The position numbers and the translations under genes were made by a program. Below are positions 1 through 6,997 of a stretch of DNA of 10,951 nt, piece after piece. The notes under the pieces are model-generated. The model was not told the DNA's origin. It did no database searches and worked only from the letters and a program-made list of their open reading frames with translations. This stretch comes from Candidatus Cloacimonadota bacterium (GTDB taxonomy: Bacteria > Cloacimonadota > Cloacimonadia > JGIOTU-2): assembly GCA_014384665.1 (NCBI GenBank), contig JACNFI010000416.1:1-10951 (forward strand). The letters run 5' to 3'. Numbering within the stretch: position 1 is the stretch's first letter; every line of letters starts with the position of its first letter.

Positions 1-8
1 AAAATAAA

Positions 9-50
9 GTTTACCCCGTTGGATACAAAATGTTATCCTACGGGGTAAAC
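9..50. repeat. Palindromic hairpin element, copy A
   Basis: The left arm at 9-25 (GTTTACCCCGTTGGATA) pairs with the right arm at 34-50 (TATCCTACGGGGTAAAC) with one mismatch in 17, across an 8-base loop. The same arm pattern recurs at 3626-3679, 3789-3859 and 4037-4078, so this is a dispersed family and not a private terminator. No T-run follows the stem, which argues against an intrinsic terminator, although it could still protect the 3' end of a transcript entering from the left. No transposase gene lies in the window. Confidence 0.85.
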
Positions 51-146
51 TATATCATACTCCCAGCAGTAACTATTAAAATGTATGAATGCTTCTAAAG
101 AATAGAAAATATTGACAGAAAATAATAACTTTTATCTGATTGATTT

Positions 147-151
147 AAGGA
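147..151 (+). promoter_or_regulatory. Ribosome binding site deciding the kinase start
   Basis: AAGGA lies 8 bases before the ATG at 160. This favours that ATG over the in-frame TTG at 112, which has no comparable site and would add 16 residues with no place in the family. Confidence 0.7.
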
Positions 152-159
152 TTAAATTT

Positions 160-1794
160 ATGGAAATAAAAATAATAAAAAATGGTAAGAACTGGAAGAC
201 AGTCCGCCAGAAGGCGGATACAACTCCTCTAAAAATTATTAATAAACATAAATTTCAGCTCAATAACATAATCACAGTAGCAAAGGTAAATAATAACTTG
301 GTAAGCCTGGAACATAATATTGATAAAAGTTGTATCCTTGAATATCTTGATATAAGCTCACGAGAGGGAATGAGAGTTTATCAAGATTCACTTACTCTGG
401 TTCTTATTCAAGCAGCTTATGAGCTTTTTGAAAATGCAAGGGTTGAAGTTAAGCATTCCCTTGCTGATGGTTATTATATTGAAACTCACTCCAGATTTCT
501 TCTCACTGAAAGTGATTCAGCAAAATTGAGAAGAAGAATGGCTGAACTTATTTCTTCTGATAAAAAGTTCATACTACATTATGTAACTCTACAAGAAGCA
601 AAAAATATCTTTAAAAATAACAAAATCAAGTTAAATCTATTAAGATATTATAAGGGTAAAAAGATTTTGATATATCAATTTAGAGAAATTTTTGAGTCTT
701 TCAATGGACCTCTTGTGCCTTCTTCAGGATATCTCAAACTATTTGACCTGAAATATGTACCTCCAGGGATTGTGCTTAGATTTCCTACTATTGACCATCC
801 AGAAAGGATTGGAAAATATCACAGACAGCCAAATCTTCTAAAAATATTTACTGAATATGAACGCTGGGGTCATATCCTTGACCTCTCGTATGTATCTGCT
901 CTAAATCATAAAATTGAAAACTATGAGATTGATGAAATAATTCAAGTTTCAGAAGCCTTGCACGAAAAAAAAATTGCACAGATTGCCGAAGATATTTATC
1001 AAAAAAGAAACTCTGTTAAGTTAGTATTGGTTTCTGGCCCTTCAGCTTCTGGGAAAACTACATTTGCAAAAAGATTAGCCATTCAATTAAAAGTAAATGG
1101 ACTCTCCTCTCTTTTACTATCTCTTGATGACTATTTTCTTGATAGGGATAAAACTCCAAGAGATAAATTTGGTGAGTATGATTTTGAGTCAATTGGTGCG
1201 TTGGATAAAAATCTTGTAAATAAGCATGTTCAAATGCTCTTGTCAGATAAAGAGGTGAAAATTCCAAAATTTAACTTTTTCAAAGGGAAAAGAGAAAGAT
1301 TAGCTGAAAAAACAAGGCTATATCCTAATACTATTTTGATTGTTGAAGGAATTCATGGACTTAATGACCAACTTTCTCCATCAATTGAAAGAAGTAAGAA
1401 ATATAAAATTTATATAAGTGCATTAACACAACTTAATCTTGATAATCGTAACAGAATTTCCACTTCAGATACAAGAATTATTCGCAGGATAGTAAGGGAT
1501 TCTTCTTCCCGCGGTTATTCGGCGGCTGAAACTATTAAAAGATGGGATTCCATACGAGTAGGTGAAAGGAAATATGTATTTACTTTTCAAGAGGAATCCG
1601 ATGCTATGTTTAATTCTGCATTAGTGTATGAATTGGGTGTACTTAAGAAATATGCAATACCTGCATTACAAAAAATTTCTCCTGAATTCGCCGAGTATAG
1701 TGAAGCACAAAGACTTATACACCTGCTTTCTTTTTTCCTGAATATTCCTGAAAACTTTATTCCAAGAAATTCTATTATTAGAGAATTCATTTAA
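160..1794 (+). CDS. TGS-domain nucleoside (uridine-like) kinase
   Basis: Predicted cytosolic 544-residue ATP-dependent nucleoside kinase of the uridine kinase/phosphoribulokinase superfamily, fused to a ThrRS-like N-terminus. Residues about 1-65 look like a TGS domain (KVNNNLVSLEHNI). Residues 70-200 resemble the second additional domain of threonyl-tRNA synthetase (GMRVYQDS, LADGYYIE), but the His residues used in editing there are replaced. The kinase part starts near 285: P-loop GPSASGKT at 293-300, LDDYF at 322-326, the Walker B-like strand IVEGIHG at 394-400, and the Arg-rich lid TRIIRRIVRDSSSRG around 438-452. Length matches the fused family in Bacteroidetes, Clostridia and Thermotoga (about 550 residues). 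Uridine is the usual inferred substrate; the TGS region may sense a ligand. IMP dehydrogenase lies 182 bases downstream on the same strand, also in nucleotide metabolism, but the gap is too long to assert an operon. Confidence 0.88.
   Translation: MEIKIIKNGKNWKTVRQKADTTPLKIINKHKFQLNNIITVAKVNNNLVSLEHNIDKSCILEYLDISSREGMRVYQDSLTLVLIQAAYELFENARVEVKHSLADGYYIETHSRFLLTESDSAKLRRRMAELISSDKKFILHYVTLQEAKNIFKNNKIKLNLLRYYKGKKILIYQFREIFESFNGPLVPSSGYLKLFDLKYVPPGIVLRFPTIDHPERIGKYHRQPNLLKIFTEYERWGHILDLSYVSALNHKIENYEIDEIIQVSEALHEKKIAQIAEDIYQKRNSVKLVLVSGPSASGKTTFAKRLAIQLKVNGLSSLLLSLDDYFLDRDKTPRDKFGEYDFESIGALDKNLVNKHVQMLLSDKEVKIPKFNFFKGKRERLAEKTRLYPNTILIVEGIHGLNDQLSPSIERSKKYKIYISALTQLNLDNRNRISTSDTRIIRRIVRDSSSRGYSAAETIKRWDSIRVGERKYVFTFQEESDAMFNSALVYELGVLKKYAIPALQKISPEFAEYSEAQRLIHLLSFFLNIPENFIPRNSIIREFI
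203..218. repeat. Small GC-rich hairpin inside the kinase gene
   Basis: TCCGCC (203-208), loop AGAA, GGCGGA (213-218): a perfect 6-bp stem in AT-rich coding sequence (codons about 15-20). A similar mini-palindrome, TCCGCC-TCC-GGCGGG, sits in the intergenic repeat zone at 4327-4341. The reading frame is intact, so it is tolerated here or is a chance occurrence. Confidence 0.4.
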
Positions 1795-1967
1795 GGAAGT
1801 AGTTTTGAGTATTTGAAATAGACCTCACAGAAAAATGAAAAATAGAAACAAATATAATCTTAAATAAGAGATTAAATCTTTGTTTGGGTTAATCAGTTTG
1901 TCTGTTTAGTGTAATAAATTTGTAAAAAAACAACTGGTTGACTTATCTTTATAGAGTATGTTTACTT

Positions 1968-1972
1968 AAGGA
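1968..1972 (+). promoter_or_regulatory. Ribosome binding site of IMP dehydrogenase
   Basis: AAGGA lies 4 bases before the ATG at 1977. Spacing is short, but the site is too far from the next in-frame ATG (1992) and lies inside the longer TTG-initiated frame from 1938, so 1977 is the best start. Confidence 0.6.
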
Positions 1973-1976
1973 ATTT

Positions 1977-3449
1977 ATGAAAAATAAAATTATGTATGAA
2001 AGTCTTACTTTTGATGATGTTTTACTTATACCTGCGTTTTCAAAAGTAGTTCCCAGAAAGGTTGATGTTGCTACTAAATTAACCAAAAATATAACTTTGA
2101 ATATACCAATAATTAGTGCAGCGATGGATACAGTAACCGAATCAAAACTTGCTATAGCAATTGCTAAAGAAGGGGGAATCGGAATTATTCACAAAAATTT
2201 TTCTATTGACCTGCAAGCATCAGAAGTAAGTAAAGTAAAGAGGTCCGAAAGCGTAATTGTGAAAGACCCTATAACTTTAAAACCCAATGCAACTATTCAA
2301 CAAGCTCTTAATCTGATGTCAGAAAATAATATTTCCGGGATTCCAATTACTAAAAATGGGAAATTAGTCGGCATTATTACAAATCGTGATTTGAGATTTG
2401 AGGAGAATTTATCTAAAAAAGTTACTGCACTTATGACATCAAAGAATCTGATTACTGCTCCAGAAGGCATAACAATACAACAAGCAAAACAAATTTTACA
2501 CAAGCATCGTATTGAAAAACTACTTATTGTTGATAATAATTATAATTTAAAGGGCTTAATAACAGTTAAAGATATAATGAAAGATATTAAATTCCCAAGT
2601 GCGGCAAAGGATAAACAAGGTCAATTATTGGTTGGTGCTGCTGTCGGAGTTTTGGGAGATTTTATTGAACGAACTACTGAATTAATCAAATCTGGTGCAG
2701 ATGTAATAGTTATTGATACAGCACACTGTTATAGTTCTATAGCTCTTGTTGCATTAAGGAAATTAAAAGCAAGATTTCCCAAACAAGAATTTATTGCAGG
2801 GAATGTCGTTACTGATAAAGCCACAAAAGCTCTTATTAGTGCAGGAGCTGATGCAATAAAAGTAGGAATTGGACCTGGTTCAATCTGTACCACAAGAGTA
2901 ATTGCAGGAGTAGGTGTGCCGCAACTTACAGCCATTATGAATTGTGCTAAAGCAGCTAATAATGAAGTTCCCATAATTGCTGATGGGGGTATTAAGTATT
3001 CTGGAGATATTGCAAAAGCAATTGCAGCAGGAGCAAATTCTGTTATGATTGGTTCACTCTTTGCTGGAACAGATGAAAGTCCCGGAGAAGATATAATTTA
3101 TGAAGGTAGGAGATATAAATACTATCGCGGTATGGGCTCTATCTCTGCTATGAAAGCTGGAAGCAAGGATAGATATTTTCAAAATGATATTGAAACTAAT
3201 AAACCGGTTGAAAGCAATAAATTAGTTCCAGAAGGGATAGAAGGACGTGTTGAATATAAAGGACCTTTGTCTAACTATTTATATCAACTTGTCGGTGGCT
3301 TAAAATCTGGAATGGGATATTGTGGAGCTGGTAATATTGAAGATATGAGGACAAAGACAAAATTCACAAAAGTATCTAAAGCTTCATTAATAGAGAGTCA
3401 TCCCCACGATGTATCAATTGTTAAAGAAGCACCCAACTATCAAAGATGA
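1977..3449 (+). CDS. guaB: Inosine-5'-monophosphate dehydrogenase
   Basis: Cytosolic enzyme that oxidises IMP to XMP with NAD+, the committed step to GMP. The 490-residue product has the usual length and order. An N-terminal barrel segment includes LTFDDVLLIPA (10-20) and PIISAAMDTVTE (44-55). Two CBS domains (about 95-205) are inserted in the barrel. The catalytic loop is GPGSICTTR with nucleophile Cys304; phosphate/IMP-binding DGG is at 337-339; the YYRGMGS segment is at 382-388; the mobile-flap Arg-Tyr dyad is R399-Y400 (KDRYF); the C-terminal segment is EGIEGRVEYKGP (419-430). NAD-site residues DTAHCYS (247-253) differ from the common DTAHGHS but keep the Asp. The CBS pair usually mediates adenine/guanine nucleotide control. 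No attenuator or riboswitch is visible in the 182-base leader. The guaA partner is not adjacent. Confidence 0.97.
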   Translation: MKNKIMYESLTFDDVLLIPAFSKVVPRKVDVATKLTKNITLNIPIISAAMDTVTESKLAIAIAKEGGIGIIHKNFSIDLQASEVSKVKRSESVIVKDPITLKPNATIQQALNLMSENNISGIPITKNGKLVGIITNRDLRFEENLSKKVTALMTSKNLITAPEGITIQQAKQILHKHRIEKLLIVDNNYNLKGLITVKDIMKDIKFPSAAKDKQGQLLVGAAVGVLGDFIERTTELIKSGADVIVIDTAHCYSSIALVALRKLKARFPKQEFIAGNVVTDKATKALISAGADAIKVGIGPGSICTTRVIAGVGVPQLTAIMNCAKAANNEVPIIADGGIKYSGDIAKAIAAGANSVMIGSLFAGTDESPGEDIIYEGRRYKYYRGMGSISAMKAGSKDRYFQNDIETNKPVESNKLVPEGIEGRVEYKGPLSNYLYQLVGGLKSGMGYCGAGNIEDMRTKTKFTKVSKASLIESHPHDVSIVKEAPNYQR

Positions 3450-3512
3450 TTTTAGGGAAAAAGCTTTAAACCATAGTTATCTTCAAGTTAGGAAAAGATT
3501 GAACAATAAAGT

Positions 3513-3545
3513 GAATATCGAATATCGATTAACGAATAAAGATTT
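3513..3545 (+). repeat. Left flanking repeat of the four-helix unit
   Basis: Starts with two tandem GAATATC units (GAATATCGAATATCG, 3513-3527) followed by ATTAACGA and a short AT-rich run. The reverse complement of 4082-4114 begins GAATATCGAA and contains GATTAACGA in the same order, with about ten extra central bases. The two therefore form imperfect inverted repeats around the broken four-helix gene. Confidence 0.6.
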
Positions 3546-3625
3546 AAGAAGTTGAATAAGTATGAATAAATATGATTTAGAAGAACGATTGATTGAATTT
3601 TCAGTTTTGATAATTGAAATTGTAA

Positions 3626-3679
3626 ATTTACCCTGTGAAATAAATCGGAGATTTAGCTTTGCTATTTCACAGGGTGAAT
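3626..3679 (+). mobile_element. Palindromic hairpin element, copy B, inserted in a gene
   Basis: Arms ATTTACCCTGTGAAATA (3626-3642) and TATTTCACAGGGTGAAT (3663-3679) pair at 16 of 17 positions; the odd pair is a T-G wobble. They enclose a 20-base loop. The copy sits between codons for EIVN and LPNSKAR of the four-helix gene. If the lost codon was TTG, the inserted stretch is 50 bases. The stem uses T-A and GAA/TTC where copies A and C use C-G and other pairs, so pairing is conserved while sequence is not. Confidence 0.85.
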
Positions 3680-3788
3680 GCCCAATTCAAAAGCAAGAAA
3701 TCATTTATCCGGACAATTGGTTCGTTCAGGCACATCAGTCTCATTGAATTACGGAGAAGCGCAAAGTGCGGAATCAAGAAAAGATTTC

Positions 3789-3859
3789 ATTTACCCCGTT
3801 AGATAATTAATGAATTAATGGAAGACAATATTTAAAACAAAATATCTAACGGGGTGAAT
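3789..3859 (+). mobile_element. Palindromic hairpin element, copy C, inserted in a gene
   Basis: Arms ATTTACCCCGTTAGATA (3789-3805) and TATCTAACGGGGTGAAT (3843-3859) pair at 16 of 17, with the same wobble position as copy B, around a 37-base AT-rich loop. It separates the codons for RKDFI from those for NKMKVIL in the four-helix gene, and net insertion is about 65 bases. Same orientation as copy B; arms closest to copy A. No obvious long target duplication can be read at either junction. Confidence 0.85.
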
Positions 3860-4036
3860 AAAATGAAAGTGATTTTAAAGGAATTGCGGGAAACATTTGT
3901 TTGCCTGAAAATAATTTATCGGATCAAATTATATAAAACTGAAAGTAAAATAATTAAAGCAAAAAAAGAAAATAATGAATTGATTTCAATTTTTGTGAAG
4001 AGTATTAAAACTGCAAAACAGAATCTTCAATCATAA

Positions 4037-4078
4037 ATTCACTCTGTGGAATAGTTTACTACATTCAACAGGGTAAAT
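4037..4078 (-). repeat. Palindromic hairpin element, copy D, at the pseudogene 3' end
   Basis: Left arm ATTCACTCTGTGGAATA (4037-4053) and right arm around 4062-4078 ending ACAGGGTAAAT match at about 13 of 17 positions. The ATTCAC end comes first here, whereas copies B and C start ATTTAC and finish GTGAAT, so D lies in the opposite orientation. It begins right after the TAA at 4034-4036, so the present C-terminus of the four-helix frame may have been set by this junction. More degenerate than the other copies. Confidence 0.65.
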
Positions 4079-4081
4079 CTG

Positions 4082-4114
4082 AAATCGTTAATCAGTGTTC
4101 GGTGTTCGATATTC
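4082..4114 (-). repeat. Right flanking repeat of the four-helix unit
   Basis: Inverted partner of 3513-3545: it reads TCGTTAATC first and TTCGATATTC last, with GTTCGGTGTTCG between. The pair delimits a unit of about 600 bases holding the broken four-helix gene and three hairpin copies. Confidence 0.55.
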
Positions 4115-4404
4115 AAAAAAAAAAGACAAATGAAAAAGGCCAGAAGATAATAAAGGCTCATAAGCAATGCGGAGTGAAGTAGTGAATAAAAAAATGAACA
4201 TAAAATAAACATCGGAGTAGGTTGAAAGATTGGTGCAATAAAATCCAAACTGCTCATCACCTCGGAACGTTATACACCGTTGCTCAATGAAAAATGAAAA
4301 GTGCAAATTGTCATGTCTGAGGCAAATCCGCCTCCGGCGGGAAAAATGCAAAATGAAAGAAATAACCTTTTTTAAGAGTTGTTTCATTATGTCATTCTCA
4401 ACAT
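4115..4404. other. Non-coding repeat-derived stretch
   Basis: No credible gene. It holds an A-rich run at 4115-4124, a partial copy of the downstream gene leader (4269-4300), AATGAAAA-type low-complexity words, a GC-rich mini-hairpin (4327-4341) and a stray GTCATTCTCAACAT (4391-4404) that imperfectly repeats the start of the next element. Open frames on the minus strand here are Phe/Leu-rich, unlike any family I know, and lack ribosome sites. Confidence 0.6.
4269..4300 (+). repeat. Upstream copy of the repeat-protein gene leader
   Basis: TATACACCGTTGCTCAATG followed by AAAAATGAAAA resembles 4523-4553 (TATACGACATTGCTCAATT, then AAAATGAAAA). The first 20 bases agree at 16 positions. The downstream copy carries the start codon of the exported repeat protein; this copy leads nowhere. 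Confidence 0.5.
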
Positions 4405-4522
4405 TGTCATTCCCAACTTGATTGGGAATCTATTGGGAATCTATTGGGAATCCAGAGAAGGAAAGGATGTAATATATTAATGGATTCCCTCCCCAATTAA
4501 ATTGGGGATTACGGGAATGACA
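4405..4522. repeat. TGTCATTCCC-ended palindromic (MITE-like) element
   Basis: Perfect 10-base terminal inverted repeats, TGTCATTCCC (4405-4414) and GGGAATGACA (4513-4522). Inside are a GGGAATC/GGATTCCC pairing, a perfect hairpin CCCCAATT-A-AATTGGGG (4491-4507), and a three-fold 11-base tandem ATTGGGAATCT (4421-4452, last copy ending C), the likely product of slippage. It resembles the widespread TCATTCCC...GGGAATGA intergenic palindromes. It ends only 25 bases before the next start codon, so it lies in the 5' leader or promoter region of that gene. Confidence 0.75.
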
Positions 4523-4546
4523 GGTATACGACATTGCTCAATTAAA

Positions 4547-6997
4547 ATGAAAAAACAAATTTTACTAATTATTTTTCTTCTTTTGTGGGTAAGTTGTTTT
4601 GCTGAAGTGTTAACAGTAAAAGAAATTCAACTATTGAATGATATGCTTTTAAGAAATGATATGGACTCCACTGCTATGAATTTTCTTAAGGATTGGTCAA
4701 GAGAAACTCAGTTTAAGTTGCCCGTCATAGTAGAAATTATAAATCATCCTTTGAAATTTCCTGTCTTTGTAGAGCAAACCGAATCAATTATTGAAAGAGA
4801 AAATCCAAAGGAAATATTATCAAAATTCAGTAATATTCTTTTTTCTGCTGATTCATTAAACTGTTTTGAACCCGAATATTTTAAAGAATATTTTCTGAGA
4901 CAGATAAAGAGAACAAAGGATATTTTCACTTATGTGGAATATGTTTGGGATACTGCTGATATATATTATCAAAAAGCCTGGGGAAATCTTACTTCTGATG
5001 AAAAAAAGCAAATTGAGTATTTTTCCTATACAGTTTGGCAGGAAGACCAGGATAGCTTATTGTATCAGCAATATTTTCAGGAACATGGAATCACCGAATA
5101 TCCTGATTTAGAAGTGGAAGATATCATTCCTTTACTAAAAAAAATTGATTTCTCAAGTCTTATGCAGTCCGCTATCATTTTTCAAACTGGTCTGGATGTT
5201 ATGCAGAAAAACATTATACAAAAGGGGTTTAACTGGAAACACAGGTTGGAGAAAGATACACGCTGGGGCAGATTTTGTATAGGTTCTTACAAGGATGATA
5301 CATACAATCAGGCATATAGTTTTGTATTAGAGCCAGCTGGTGATGATATTTATCGTATGCCAATTCAGACAGGCTTTTATCAACCTTACTATTGGATTAT
5401 TGATTTTTCTGGCGATGATAGCTATATTAATTATGAAATCGGAGGTCTATTCCATGCACTTTGTGGTTTGGGAGCTCATATTGATTTTGAGGGTAATGAT
5501 GTATATCAAGGTGGTGATTTCACCTTCTCTTCCTTCTATGGTTATCAAGTAGGATGGGATAAAGATGGTAATGATATTTACACAGGTGGTTTACATAGCC
5601 TTGGTGCCTCTACATTTGGGGTGTCAATTTTATTTGATAAATCAGGTAATGATATGTATAGTGTTACAGAACTTGGTGAAGGTTTTGGGGGAACAATGGG
5701 TGCGGGATTACTAATAGATTTTGGTGGTAATGACCTGTATTATGCTGGAGGCAAATATTTACATGAACCATTGGCACCTTTAGATTATAGAACTTTATCG
5801 CAGGGTTTTGGTTTTGGAGTTCGTCCAATGATGGGTGGTGGAATAGGAATTGTTTATGATAAAGAAGGCAATGACAGTTATCAAGGCGGAGTATATGCAC
5901 AAGGAGTTGCATATTGGTATGCCTTGGGCATTCTTATTGATAAAGAAGGAAATGATTTCTATGATGCGGTATACTATCCTCAAGGTAGCGGCATTCACCT
6001 TGCTGGTGGGTTTCTTCTGGATGAAAAAGGAGAAGACCATTATTATTCCAAGCACGGACCCGGACAGGGAGCAGGTCACGATTATGCTGTAGGATTTCTA
6101 ATTGACCGTGCTGGAAATGATAGCTATTCTGTTGAAGGTGGAAATGGTCTTGGCTTGACTAACTCAGTTGGCATCTTCATTGATGTTTCTGGAGATGATA
6201 GATATGAGAGAAATTTCGGGAGTAATTATGGTTTTGCAAATATTGCTCGACAAAGTGGTGGTATCGGTTTATTTCTTGATACTGGTGGGAATGACCTTTA
6301 TCCTGCATATTCAGACACCACGATGAATTTATACAAGAATAATTTTTTCTGGAAACAGGGAATATATGGTATTGGATGGGATACATTATTTGTTATAGAT
6401 TCTATTACAGCCATAGAAGAAATGGCTGAAGAACAGGCTTCTGATGTTGATTCACTTGCAGATATTGAAACTGTTTTTGATATTGCCTCAGAGTGGGGAG
6501 TAGGTAGCAGCAGTAAACGGGTAAAAAGAGCAGAAGAAATTTTATTAAAGAGAGATGTAGAAACCGCTGAATATATTTATGAAAACAAATTGGATACAAA
6601 AAAAGGTCTTATCTATCGTGCTATTAAGAACTTTGCTTTAAAATCTGAGGAATTTAAAAAATATATCCCTTTAGCTTTGAATAATCCAGATAGTCTTGTC
6701 GTCAAAAATGCGATTAGACTTATTGGCGAAATAAGTGATTCTACTTACATTGATAGTCTGAATAAATTTATTGAGCAAAATAAATACTTGTCAACAGTTC
6801 TATATGCACTTGGCAAAATGAAGTCTGATAAAAGCACTATCGTCCTGCAGGATTTCATAGAATCTCCATCAGAACGATTGCGGGTCATTACAGCTCGGGG
6901 GCTTAAACAGATAAATACACCTCTCAGCAGGAAGCTACTTATGACAATGAAAAATGACCAATCATTCCTTGTCAGAACTATAGTCCGATTAATGTAG
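4547..6997 (+). CDS. Exported GNDxY-repeat protein with HEAT-like C-terminus
   Basis: Unnamed 816-residue protein. Residues 1-19 form a signal peptide (MKKQILLIIFLLLWVSCFA), probably cut before Glu20; Cys17 does not sit in a good lipobox. Residues 20-255 are mostly helical and unrecognised. Twelve copies of a [AEDSGK]-G-[NDE]-D-x-Y motif follow, starting at about 264, 288, 315, 340, 366, 393, 440, 467, 494, 522, 548 and 580. Most are 24-28 residues apart and preceded by hydrophobic-Asp strands (GILIDKEGND). The period and Gly/Asp content suggest a beta-solenoid that may bind metal, in the manner of but distinct from RTX repeats. Residues about 655-816 are HEAT-like helix pairs ending abruptly at VRTIVRLM. 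The ATG at 4547 is preferred to the TTG at 4502 because it begins the signal peptide; the TTG lies inside a repeat element. No clear Shine-Dalgarno. Likely periplasmic or surface; role unknown. Confidence 0.8.
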   Translation: MKKQILLIIFLLLWVSCFAEVLTVKEIQLLNDMLLRNDMDSTAMNFLKDWSRETQFKLPVIVEIINHPLKFPVFVEQTESIIERENPKEILSKFSNILFSADSLNCFEPEYFKEYFLRQIKRTKDIFTYVEYVWDTADIYYQKAWGNLTSDEKKQIEYFSYTVWQEDQDSLLYQQYFQEHGITEYPDLEVEDIIPLLKKIDFSSLMQSAIIFQTGLDVMQKNIIQKGFNWKHRLEKDTRWGRFCIGSYKDDTYNQAYSFVLEPAGDDIYRMPIQTGFYQPYYWIIDFSGDDSYINYEIGGLFHALCGLGAHIDFEGNDVYQGGDFTFSSFYGYQVGWDKDGNDIYTGGLHSLGASTFGVSILFDKSGNDMYSVTELGEGFGGTMGAGLLIDFGGNDLYYAGGKYLHEPLAPLDYRTLSQGFGFGVRPMMGGGIGIVYDKEGNDSYQGGVYAQGVAYWYALGILIDKEGNDFYDAVYYPQGSGIHLAGGFLLDEKGEDHYYSKHGPGQGAGHDYAVGFLIDRAGNDSYSVEGGNGLGLTNSVGIFIDVSGDDRYERNFGSNYGFANIARQSGGIGLFLDTGGNDLYPAYSDTTMNLYKNNFFWKQGIYGIGWDTLFVIDSITAIEEMAEEQASDVDSLADIETVFDIASEWGVGSSSKRVKRAEEILLKRDVETAEYIYENKLDTKKGLIYRAIKNFALKSEEFKKYIPLALNNPDSLVVKNAIRLIGEISDSTYIDSLNKFIEQNKYLSTVLYALGKMKSDKSTIVLQDFIESPSERLRVITARGLKQINTPLSRKLLMTMKNDQSFLVRTIVRLM

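Larger units (their letters stand above)
3562..4036 (+). pseudogene. Four-helix-bundle (S23/IVS-like) gene broken by two hairpins
   Basis: Three pieces in three frames spell one protein. Piece 1 (3562-3627, 22 codons) begins MNKYDLEERLIEF and ends EIVN. After the first hairpin the frame resumes at 3681 with PNSKARNHLSGQLVRSGTS and continues NYGEAQSAESRKDFI to 3791 (37 codons). After the second hairpin, at 3857, comes NKMKVILKELRETFVCLK to the TAA at 4034 (59 codons). One codon bridges the first junction, giving about 119 residues, the normal size of the four-helix-bundle family named after proteins encoded in 23S rRNA intervening sequences. GQLxRSGTSxxxNYGEAQSAESRKDFI is that family's core signature. 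The insertions add net 50 and 65 bases, both 2 modulo 3, so each shifts the frame; the second also brings a TAA at 3804. Family function is unknown. Recently inactivated, as the remaining codons are clean. Confidence 0.88.

Noticed and set aside
9..50. Intrinsic terminator
   Set aside because: No T-run follows, and related copies sit inside a gene, so the stem is a dispersed repeat.
112..159. TTG-initiated extension of the kinase gene
   Set aside because: The extra residues fit no part of the family, and AAGGA is well placed for the ATG at 160.
1938..1976. TTG start of IMP dehydrogenase, and the same bases as a TTGACT promoter box
   Set aside because: The family start (MYESLTFDD) lies further on and the ribosome site serves 1977. 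No -10 element at normal spacing follows TTGACT.
3562..3747. A 61-codon stand-alone gene
   Set aside because: Only the first 22 codons belong to the four-helix protein. The rest is read through a hairpin and then in the wrong frame.
3854..4036. A 60-codon stand-alone gene starting at GTG
   Set aside because: It is the C-terminal piece of the same broken four-helix gene, and its GTG lies in the hairpin arm.
3626..4078. CRISPR-like repeat array
   Set aside because: Copies are palindromes with different lengths and orientations, separated by gene fragments rather than uniform spacers; no cas genes.
4039..4387. Minus-strand open frames of 73 and 99 codons
   Set aside because: They are translations of intergenic repeats: Phe/Leu-rich, overlapping each other, without ribosome sites or recognisable domains.
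4502..4546. TTG start for the exported repeat protein
   Set aside because: It would put 15 residues encoded by a palindromic repeat before a good signal peptide.
5336..6304. RTX calcium-binding toxin repeats
   Set aside because: The motif GNDxY recurs about every 27 residues, not every 9, and there is no type I secretion context.
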